DNA of 5,203 bases, taken from assembly GCA_030951095.1 (NCBI GenBank), contig JAUZQI010000029.1, positions 1 through 5,203 of the forward strand. Direction: 5' to 3'. Positions within the stretch are counted from its first letter, which is position 1. Every line of letters starts with the position of its first letter. The position numbers and the translations under genes are program-made. This DNA comes from Mariprofundus sp. Its GTDB lineage: Bacteria > Pseudomonadota > Zetaproteobacteria > Mariprofundales > Mariprofundaceae. The notes beneath the pieces were generated by a model, which searched no databases, was not told where the DNA came from, and worked only from the letters and a program-made list of their open reading frames with translations. Below are positions 1 through 5,203 of this stretch, in pieces.

Positions 1-1
1 T

Positions 2-355
2 TTTGAAAGTGCAGAGACCTATTTGGATTTTTATTCTTCACCTCAATATATCGCACCAGCTGCTGTTATAATTGATAATAGAATGTCTGGCATGAGCGGC
101 ACCTGTCTGGTTAAGCAGATTCGTAAAGGGGCACCTTTTCAAAGAATAGTCATTACTACAGCAACACTGGGGGATATAAAAACTGCCAGAAAGGAATTAT
201 GCTATGAATTGCCCAAACCATTCAGGTATGAGCAATTACAGTTGCTGCTCCGAGCCTGTGCTTCATGCGCCAAATATAATTCATATTCTCCATGCGGTTG
301 GACTCCGAAATGTTCATTTGGCTTACAGCATCCGTGTCCGTTTTATAAAGTGTAA
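2..355 (+). CDS. Response-regulator receiver domain protein, 3' part, with cysteine-rich tail
   Basis: The frame is open from the window edge, so the true start lies upstream; 117 residues are visible. They match the second half of a FixJ-like receiver domain: an FESAETYL segment at the start, the phospho-acceptor Asp at visible residue 25 in IIDNRMSGMSG, the switch Thr at 52 or 53 in IVITT, and the conserved Lys 72 in LPKPF. The usual Pro of the RMP motif is Ser 29, and the stretch between switch Thr and Lys is slightly short. Receivers of this type accept a phosphate from a histidine kinase in the cytoplasm. No helix-turn-helix follows. After the last receiver helix comes a tail of about 32 residues with Cys at 86, 89, 98, 104 and 112, which might bind a metal or an Fe-S cluster (inference). 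A TTG at 23 is only an internal codon. The family call is firm; the partner kinase and output are unknown. Confidence 0.8.
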   Translation, partial: FESAETYLDFYSSPQYIAPAAVIIDNRMSGMSGTCLVKQIRKGAPFQRIVITTATLGDIKTARKELCYELPKPFRYEQLQLLLRACASCAKYNSYSPCGWTPKCSFGLQHPCPFYKV

Positions 356-360
356 ATGAC

Positions 361-415
361 TGCCTGAAAAAGGGCGTGAAATCGCCACGATCTCCGATGC
401 CCAGCATCGCAGGCA
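361..415 (+). other. Possible three-way-junction RNA or DNA fold
   Basis: TGCCTG (361-366) pairs exactly with CAGGCA (410-415). Inside lie two perfect hairpins: GGCG/CGCC (373-376/383-386, loop TGAAAT) and CGATGC/GCATCG (395-400/404-409, loop CCA). Together they make a closed three-way junction starting six bases after the stop of the receiver gene. CAGGC at 421-425 is an alternative partner for the outer stem. There is no T-run after it, so it is not a standard terminator. It could be a small structured RNA, a 3' UTR stabiliser or chance; it fits no tRNA layout. Confidence 0.3.
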
Positions 416-685
416 CATGGCAGGCTTGCATCATCCCGAATAAGATGATGTGAGTAAGAAAGTAGGCACTTATAAATCAAGCACCAAGTTAACCTCGCTC
501 AGTGAAATGCTTGAGTTCTGCTTTGTCGAAACGATAGGTATATTTGCGAAAGCCCATCTATTTTTACCACGGGCTATGTTAATTGCATTCATAGTTTGCA
601 AACCCGTACGTTTCAGTGAGCGCCTCTATTGGCCGTGCCTAGTTCGTGGCGATTGACAGATTTCGACCATTTATCAGTCCCAGGA

Positions 686-694
686 TGCTATAAA
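686..694 (+). promoter_or_regulatory. Extended -10 promoter candidate
   Basis: TGCTATAAA fits the extended -10 pattern TGn-TATAAT with five of six core bases. No good -35 box lies 16-18 bases upstream, which extended -10 promoters can tolerate. Transcription would start near 701 and run through a leader of about 227 bases into the small membrane protein gene at 928. This rests on sequence pattern only. Confidence 0.35.
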
Positions 695-866
695 AACTCA
701 GAGTATCCCTATGAATTTCAGGCTTATGTTGGAAAAGACTAGCGCCCGTTTTTAACCGAAAGTTGACGTTAACGACAAAGGTTTATTCAGGCTTAAATGC
801 GGTTTGTTAGTTGCTTTGGTTTGCTGGAAGGGGGCGACGTAGTAGTGTTGGTTGCGTAATGGTACT

Positions 867-892
867 ACCCGCCAAATAAGATTTCTGCGGGT
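867..892 (+). promoter_or_regulatory. Leader hairpin before the 928 gene
   Basis: ACCCGC (867-872) pairs perfectly with GCGGGT (887-892) across a 14-base loop. A competing stem, GTAGTA (839-844) with TACTAC (863-868), shares bases 867-868, so the two stems cannot fully coexist. The hairpin ends 22 bases before the AGGAG ribosome binding site at 915-919 and has no T-run. It may tune translation or stability; no riboswitch class was recognised. Confidence 0.25.
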
Positions 893-927
893 GATATCCA
901 GCTTTACCCTTTGCAGGAGTTTTAATC

Positions 928-1224
928 ATGCCCGAAAATGATCAATCCATGATTATTGAATCGATCAGGAAGAAACAGGAAAATATCGCAGTTGTTATCG
1001 GGGTCGTGTTTGCGCTGACGATGTGCGTCTACTTTTTTACCTATGCCATGCTGGTGGACAAGGGACTTTCGGGTGCGCTGTGGATAATGGGTCTTTCAAG
1101 TGTAGCCATGCTGTTGACGCTGATTAAGCTGAAACCCGTTTCATTCTTTTTTGCAAGGCTGTGGCTAGGGCGGAGAGAAGATTACAGGGATGCATTCTCC
1201 GTGATCGCTGCGACTAATGATTGA
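928..1224 (+). CDS. Small two-helix inner-membrane protein, unknown function
   Basis: This 98-residue protein begins at an ATG eight bases after a good AGGAG site (915-919), so the start is well supported. A polar N-terminus of about 19 residues is followed by two hydrophobic segments at about 20-42 and 47-68, joined by a very short loop (VDKG). A C-terminal stretch rich in aromatic and basic residues (about 69-87, with RLWLGRRED) follows. This predicts a helical hairpin in the inner membrane with both ends in the cytoplasm (positive-inside rule). I do not recognise the family. It lies 57 bases upstream of a secreted protein gene on the same strand, with no strong terminator between, so the two are probably cotranscribed. 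A holin is possible by size alone, but no phage genes are nearby. Confidence 0.75.
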   Translation: MPENDQSMIIESIRKKQENIAVVIGVVFALTMCVYFFTYAMLVDKGLSGALWIMGLSSVAMLLTLIKLKPVSFFFARLWLGRREDYRDAFSVIAATND

Positions 1225-1281
1225 CGTTTAATTCTATGGGGATGCTGAATGCATCAGCGTTTTCCTACCGGAGGTGAAGAA

Positions 1282-1581
1282 ATGAACAATTCAATGAGCA
1301 AACGCATGAGAACAAAGCTATCCATTGCAGCGATATTGGTTGCAGGTCTGGCACTATCAACATCGGCTTTGGCCTGTGATGCCGCCGGCCCGAATACGCA
1401 TGTGGGGCAGGTGCTCAGTGTTGACGGAAATCATTTCACCATTCGTGATGCCCAGACTGGCGGGCCAATCAGTTTCACAGCCGGTGAGAAAATGCAGAGT
1501 TCCATGCCAGCACCTGGCGATGCTGTTACCATCAAATACTCAGGGCATGAAAAAGAGTTGATTGCAGAATCAATCCATTAA
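1282..1581 (+). CDS. Small secreted periplasmic protein, probable beta-rich fold
   Basis: The chosen ATG follows a strong GGAGGTGA site (1270-1277); an ATG at 1249 in the same frame has no such site and would bury this one inside the gene. The protein has 99 residues. Residues 1-31 form a signal peptide: basic KRMRTK, a hydrophobic core at about 13-27, and an ALA/C cleavage site. The Cys at 32 has Ala, not Leu, at -3, so it does not fit the lipobox well and signal peptidase I processing is more likely. The mature part of about 68 residues starts CDAAGPNTHVGQV and alternates short hydrophobic strands with turns (VLSVDG, FTIRDAQTG, DAVTIKY), which suggests a small beta-barrel or OB-like fold. 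It faintly recalls, from memory, small periplasmic proteins annotated in selenite/tellurite reduction (Ext) operons, but no other such gene is present and I would not transfer the name. Function unknown. Confidence 0.8.
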   Translation: MNNSMSKRMRTKLSIAAILVAGLALSTSALACDAAGPNTHVGQVLSVDGNHFTIRDAQTGGPISFTAGEKMQSSMPAPGDAVTIKYSGHEKELIAESIH

Positions 1582-1633
1582 CCGTGTAATAATAGGTATT
1601 TATATGTATTAGTTCATGCACTGATCGAAACAA

Positions 1634-1655
1634 ATGCAATGAACATCCATTGCAT
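1634..1655. repeat. Perfect 8-base hairpin in the 3' intergenic region
   Basis: ATGCAATG (1634-1641) pairs with CATTGCAT (1648-1655) across the loop AACATC. On the minus strand it is followed by a T-rich stretch (TTTGTTTC), so it could act as a weak backup terminator for ilvC. On the plus strand it may protect the 3' end of the 1282 gene message. The stem is AT-rich and the function is uncertain. Confidence 0.35.
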
Positions 1656-1680
1656 AAAAGCCGTAATCATAACCACATAA

Positions 1681-1712
1681 AAAAGGAGGCTCCATTTCGG
1701 GAGCCTCCTTTT
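1681..1712. terminator. Bidirectional intrinsic terminator
   Basis: A perfect 13-base stem, AAAAGGAGGCTCC (1681-1693) with GGAGCCTCCTTTT (1700-1712), closes the six-base loop ATTTCG. Flanking A's at 1678-1680 and T's up to 1715 give a U-tract in either direction. It sits 99 bases after the stop of the 1282 gene (+) and 21 bases after the stop of ilvC (-), so it can end both convergent transcripts. Confidence 0.92.
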
Positions 1713-1716
1713 TTTG

Positions 1717-1733
1717 TGATCGGATTAAGCCGA

Positions 1734-1736
<3 letters not shown>
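1717..1736 (-). repeat. Hairpin overlapping the ilvC stop codon
   Basis: TGATCGG (1717-1723) pairs with CCGATCA (1730-1736) across the loop ATTAAG. The outer bases include the TGA stop codon of ilvC (1734-1736, minus strand). It has no T-run of its own and lies just before the main terminator, so it more likely stabilises the ilvC mRNA end than terminates it. Confidence 0.45.
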
Positions 1737-2880
<1,144 letters not shown>

Positions 2881-3768
2881 CTAATCGTTGCTGAAAACCG
2901 TTCCGACACCTTCATCGGTAAAGATTTCCAGCAGCAGGGCGTGTGGCACCCGGCCATCAATAATATGGGCCTGACCGACGCCGGATACGACAGCATCCAG
3001 ACAACACTGCGCTTTGGGAATCATGCCGCCGGCAATCGTACCATCATCAATCAGGGCCCGGGTTTCAGTCATGTTTAATTGTGAACACAGTTGCTTATCC
3101 TGATCCAGTACACCAGTCACATCGGTCAATAAAATAAGTTTGGATGCACCGAGAGCGCTGGCAATGGCACCGGCCACCAGATCAGCATTGATATTGTAGC
3201 TTACCCCTTCGCTCTTGTGATAACCGACAGGCGCGATAACCGGCACAAAACGATCATCTTCCAGTACTTTGAGTATCTCCGTGTTAATCGCATGCACTTT
3301 GCCGACGTGGCCGAGATCTATGATTTCAGGCACATCCAGTTCCGGAGCACTTTTCTCTATGTGCATTTTCCGGGCACAGATTAAACCACCATCTTTGCCG
3401 GACAGGCCGACAGCTTTACCACCTGCCTTGTTGATATTACCGACAATCTCCTTGTTCACCAGCCCGGCCAGCACCATCTCGACAATATCCATCGTTTCAC
3501 TGTCGGTAACCCGCATGCCGTCAATGAATTTTGCTTCCTTGCCGATTTTGGCCAAATGCCGGCCAATCTGAGGGCCACCGCCGTGTACGACTACCGGGTT
3601 GATTCCGACCTGTTTAAGCAGTGTAATATCGGTGGCAAAACTGGCTTTCAGTTCATCTTCGACCATGGCATTTCCGCCGTATTTGATGACGATGGTTTGA
3701 TCAGCGAATCGTTGTAAATAGGGCAGGGCCTCAACCAGCGTTCCTGCCCGGGCTCCCGAATGTTTCAT
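2881..3768 (-). CDS. argB: Acetylglutamate kinase, arginine-sensitive type
   Basis: ArgB (EC 2.7.2.8) phosphorylates N-acetyl-L-glutamate with ATP, the second step of the acetylated arginine pathway, in the cytoplasm. The 295 residues show the amino-acid-kinase fold: KYGGNAM at 29-35 with catalytic Lys 29, HGGGPQI at 62-68, substrate Arg 86 in [14 protein letters not shown] at 190-196, the nucleotide-site motif TDVTGV at 215-220, and GGMIPK at 247-252 with Lys 252. An N-terminal helix ([11 protein letters not shown], about 11-21) and the C-terminal TDEGVGT are hallmarks of hexameric, arginine-inhibited enzymes, so feedback inhibition by arginine is expected (family knowledge). The start codon overlaps the stop of the upstream membrane gene as ATGA. 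There is no strong ribosome binding site, which points to translational coupling. Other arg genes are not in the window. Confidence 0.98.
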   Translation of the reverse strand: MKHSGARAGTLVEALPYLQRFADQTIVIKYGGNAMVEDELKASFATDITLLKQVGINPVVVHGGGPQIGRHLAKIGKEAKFIDGMRVTDSETMDIVEMVLAGLVNKEIVGNINKAGGKAVGLSGKDGGLICARKMHIEKSAPELDVPEIIDLGHVGKVHAINTEILKVLEDDRFVPVIAPVGYHKSEGVSYNINADLVAGAIASALGASKLILLTDVTGVLDQDKQLCSQLNMTETRALIDDGTIAGGMIPKAQCCLDAVVSGVGQAHIIDGRVPHALLLEIFTDEGVGTVFSND

Positions 3769-4280
3769 TCGTCCATCTCGGCAAGCGGTACGGTTTTCCG
3801 ATGATGATCCGGTTCACAATCCAGCAAAACCGACCACAACCAGATCAAGCCGCAGGCAGCCAGAGTAATTCCCAGGCTCAGGAACAGCCGGGGATCATTC
3901 GGATCATGCAGTTGCATACCGAGCGGAATCAATACAATGAGTGCTATAGCAATTACGCTCAACCGCGTCCAGCTCAGGCTCTGCCGGAACAGTACGCTGG
4001 CCGCACCCGGAACGGAAAGTAATGCGTAGAGGGTAACGATAATCCAGTGATTTTCGAAATTAACCGATGATAGCAGCGACCAAAGGCCTTCATTGCCGCT
4101 TAAGCGTAGCTCAAGCATAGCGCCGATAACAATAATAATCAGAGCCGAAGTACTCCAAGCCACCCATCCCAGCCATGGCTTGTTGCGAACAGCGTGATTT
4201 GTCCACATGCCATTGCCGACAACATACATCAGCGCAGCATAAGTCATACCCCAGGGGGCAAATGTGAATTCAATGTGCAT
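3765..4280 (-). CDS. Predicted five-helix inner-membrane protein upstream of argB
   Basis: This 171-residue protein starts at ATG 4280, eight bases after an AAAGGG site on the minus strand. A TTG at 4307 in the same frame would add nine residues reaching into the inverted repeat and is less likely. Hydrophobic segments lie at about 5-25, 39-60, 79-97, 104-122 and 132-153, with many Trp residues at segment edges, and a polar acidic tail (DCEPDHHRK and after) closes the protein. An odd number of helices would put the two ends on opposite sides. No known transporter or enzyme motif is visible, and I do not recognise the family. The stop overlaps the argB start by four bases (ATGA), so the two are cotranscribed and probably translationally coupled. 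A role in arginine or precursor transport is possible from context only. The mobile-element-like palindrome begins 15 bases upstream of the start, so its promoter must lie within or beyond that element. Confidence 0.85.
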   Translation of the reverse strand: MHIEFTFAPWGMTYAALMYVVGNGMWTNHAVRNKPWLGWVAWSTSALIIIVIGAMLELRLSGNEGLWSLLSSVNFENHWIIVTLYALLSVPGAASVLFRQSLSWTRLSVIAIALIVLIPLGMQLHDPNDPRLFLSLGITLAACGLIWLWSVLLDCEPDHHRKTVPLAEMDE

Positions 4281-4294
4281 AAATAAAACCCTTT

Positions 4295-4312
4295 GAGCCA
4301 CTTGCAAAAGTC
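4295..4312 (+). repeat. Left 18-base terminal inverted repeat
   Basis: GAGCCACTTGCAAAAGTC is the exact reverse complement of 4438-4455. The preceding four bases, CTTT, repeat after the right arm. Confidence 0.9.
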
Positions 4313-4437
4313 GTGAATGGCGATTTACTTCTCAGCTCCGGTGCATTATCGAACTGGAATCTCGGAGAATGGAGCCACCATGCTCCTCATTCCATTCCAA
4401 AAATGCACTCGACGTGGGATTGCAACTCATCCACGCA

Positions 4438-4455
4438 GACTTTTGCAAGTGGCTC
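4438..4455 (-). repeat. Right 18-base terminal inverted repeat
   Basis: This is the exact reverse complement of 4295-4312, followed by CTTT at 4456-4459. An 11-base match to this arm (TTTTGCAAGTG) recurs at 4593-4603, just before tolB. Confidence 0.9.
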
Positions 4456-4470
4456 CTTTATCTCAATAAT
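4443..4470 (+). promoter_or_regulatory. Candidate promoter spanning the element edge, towards tolB
   Basis: TTGCAA (4443-4448, inside the right inverted repeat) is followed after 16 bases by AATAAT (4465-4470, outside the element). The match is four of six to the -35 and five of six to the -10 consensus. Transcription would start near 4477 and reach tolB after a leader of about 150 bases. If real, insertion of the element created or rebuilt this promoter. Confidence 0.4.
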
Positions 4471-4624
4471 TTCTATTTGTGCCGAAAGTCTAACGGGGAT
4501 GAGCATTGAAATCACGCAGCATAGTATTCGGTTGGAAGCCAATGGGTACCGGTTTGCCAATTGGGCGGATGCTGGCGTGATATTTTCAGTTGTTTTGCAA
4601 GTGAACTGGCGTTAGAAAGCTGCC
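4456..4624 (+). other. tolB upstream region with a doubtful 38-residue frame
   Basis: These 169 bases separate the palindrome from tolB. An ATG at 4499 opens a frame of 38 codons ending at 4615, nine bases before tolB and in the same frame. It has GGGG four bases or less upstream, no hydrophobic pattern or family likeness, and does not resemble the C-terminus of TolA, which often precedes TolB. The frame also stays open backwards through the palindrome. It may be chance, a relic, or an upstream frame coupled to tolB translation. The TTTTGCAAGTG at 4593-4603 repeats 11 bases of the terminal inverted repeat. Confidence 0.3.
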
Positions 4625-5203
4625 ATGCGATTGATAGCCTTTTTTTTGTTTTTTTTCTTAACATCCATACAGGTATTTGCAGCTGAATTTGACATTTATC
4701 AATCTGATTATCGTCCTCTTCAACTGGCCCTGGTGGTTGATACAGAAAATGCTGCTGATGCGGATCAGCGTATGCTGTATCAGGTGATAGCAAATGATTT
4801 GTCATCCAGCCAGTCATTCAAGACGATTGACCCGATGGCGTTTATTGCTTCTCCCGAAGATAACCGACAACAGGTTGATTATGGCGACTGGCGAATTATC
4901 GGTGCCGATATTCTTGCCCTGTGTCATCTGCGCACATCTGATACGAGATTGCTGGTTGATATCCAGGTGCACGATCCATTCAGAAATAAACAGCTGGTTT
5001 CTCTGACTGTAGAAGGTTCTAAATCGGGGTTGCGTATATTAGCCCACCGTGTTGCCAATCAGATTTACAGAGCTTCTCTTGGTATTTCCGGTTATTTTAC
5101 CAGCCACCTTCTTTATGTTAAAAAACAGGGGGATTCATCGGATCTGGTCTACATGGATCAGGATGGTGCCAGCCGACAAAGTATAGGTAAAAACTTTACA
5201 CTG
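4625..5203 (+). CDS. tolB: TolB-like periplasmic protein of the Tol-Pal system, 5' part
   Basis: TolB is a periplasmic protein that binds Pal and TolA and helps keep the outer membrane constricted and intact during division. The first 193 codons are present; the family is usually about 430 residues. Residues 1-19 are a signal peptide with a phenylalanine-rich core and a VFA/A cleavage site. The N-terminal TolB domain follows, with LALVVD (34-39), IANDLSSSQSF (55-65), DYGDWRIIGAD (85-95), an LVDIQVHDP strand (110-118) and LRILAHRVANQIY (136-148). The GYFTSHLLYV segment (156-165) leads into the first beta-propeller blade, with DQDGASRQSI (178-187). The match is clear but divergent; for example Cys 100 stands where a Gly is common. 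A stop at 4613-4615 in the same frame fixes the start close to here. The ribosome binding site is weak (AGAAAG). tolA does not precede it directly. Confidence 0.88.
   Translation, partial: MRLIAFFLFFFLTSIQVFAAEFDIYQSDYRPLQLALVVDTENAADADQRMLYQVIANDLSSSQSFKTIDPMAFIASPEDNRQQVDYGDWRIIGADILALCHLRTSDTRLLVDIQVHDPFRNKQLVSLTVEGSKSGLRILAHRVANQIYRASLGISGYFTSHLLYVKKQGDSSDLVYMDQDGASRQSIGKNFTL

Larger units (their letters stand above)
356..927. other. Gene-poor spacer of 572 bases
   Basis: No open frame here looks like a gene. The longest candidate, a GTG-started frame at 450-656 (+), lacks a ribosome binding site and any recognisable family pattern. Several stops interrupt all frames between 656 and 927. 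What can be seen is a compact potential RNA fold at 361-415, a small hairpin at 429-434/445-450 (CATCAT/ATGATG), a TTGACA box at 653-658 without a good -10 partner, an extended -10 candidate at 686-694, and a hairpin at 867-892 just before the next gene. The stretch may be decayed coding sequence plus a long 5' leader, but nothing identifies a former gene. Confidence 0.6.
4295..4455. mobile_element. MITE-like palindromic element, 161 bases
   Basis: The ends are perfect 18-base inverted repeats (4295-4312 and 4438-4455, beginning GAGCCACTTGC). CTTT stands immediately outside both ends (4291-4294 and 4456-4459), as a four-base target duplication would. The inside is also symmetric: GTGAATG/CATCCAC (4313-4319/4428-4434, six of seven), GTGCATT/AATGCAC (4341-4347/4402-4408), TGGAAT/ATTCCA (4355-4360/4394-4399) and GGAGC/GCTCC (4371-4375/4382-4386), around the centre CACCAT. 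It encodes no transposase, so it would need one supplied by a full-length element elsewhere. The parent family is not recognised. A very long regulatory hairpin is the alternative reading, but the direct repeats at the edges favour insertion. Confidence 0.7.

Noticed and set aside
222..434. Minus-strand frame opposite the receiver gene
   Set aside because: It overlaps the end of a recognisable receiver gene on the opposite strand and shows no family pattern of its own.
450..656. GTG-started frame of 68 codons on the plus strand
   Set aside because: It has no ribosome binding site, no family likeness and an irregular composition, and it lies in a gene-poor stretch.
653..682. Promoter with a perfect TTGACA -35 box
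   Set aside because: No acceptable -10 box lies 16-18 bases downstream; the TATAAA at 689-694 is too far away.
740..830. Integron attC-like site
   Set aside because: The GTTAG and TTAAC boxes do not fit the paired core-site consensus and no cassette structure follows.
1244..1262. Mini-terminator (GCTGA/TCAGC followed by TTTT) between the two small envelope genes
   Set aside because: A five-base stem with only four T's is too weak; cotranscription is more likely.
1249..1281. Upstream ATG for the secreted protein
   Set aside because: It has no ribosome binding site and would add a polar stretch before the signal peptide; the ATG at 1282 has a strong GGAGGTGA site.
4281..4307. TTG start for the membrane protein upstream of argB
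   Set aside because: It begins inside the inverted repeat, while the ATG at 4280 has a suitable AAAGGG site and begins the first membrane segment.
4512..4817. Minus-strand frame across the start of tolB
   Set aside because: It is antisense to the tolB signal peptide and N-terminal domain and looks like low-complexity chance coding.

Overview
The window comes from a Gram-negative bacterium, most likely a proteobacterium of moderate GC content. The evidence is a TolB-like periplasmic protein (which implies an outer membrane and a Tol-Pal system), a class I (short) ketol-acid reductoisomerase, and an ArgB of the arginine-sensitive type with an N-terminal helix. I cannot name the genus. No tRNA, rRNA, CRISPR array or full insertion sequence is visible.

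Layout. Positions 2-355 (+) hold the C-terminal part of a FixJ-like response-regulator receiver domain that ends in a cysteine-rich tail and has no DNA-binding domain. Positions 356-927 hold no convincing gene; they contain a potential three-way-junction structure, an extended -10 promoter candidate and a hairpin before the next gene. Positions 928-1581 (+) encode two small envelope proteins, a two-helix membrane protein and a secreted protein of about 68 mature residues, each with a good ribosome binding site. A strong bidirectional terminator at 1681-1712 separates them from the convergent ilvC.

Positions 1734-4280 (-) are a biosynthetic block. A five-helix membrane protein of unknown function overlaps argB (N-acetylglutamate kinase, arginine synthesis) by four bases. 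After a 130-base gap comes ilvC (ketol-acid reductoisomerase, branched-chain amino acid synthesis). The two enzymes belong to different pathways. The membrane gene is the one unexplained member.

Positions 4281-4624 separate this block from the divergent tolB, which starts at 4625 and runs off the window. This spacer contains the most interesting structure: a 161-base imperfect palindrome (4295-4455) with perfect 18-base terminal inverted repeats and a CTTT direct repeat at each edge. It looks like a MITE, a non-coding mobile element. Its right end supplies a plausible -35 box for a promoter reading towards tolB.

I found no clearly new multi-gene system. The best leads are the palindromic element with its possible hybrid promoter, the cysteine-tailed receiver protein, and the unassigned small envelope genes.
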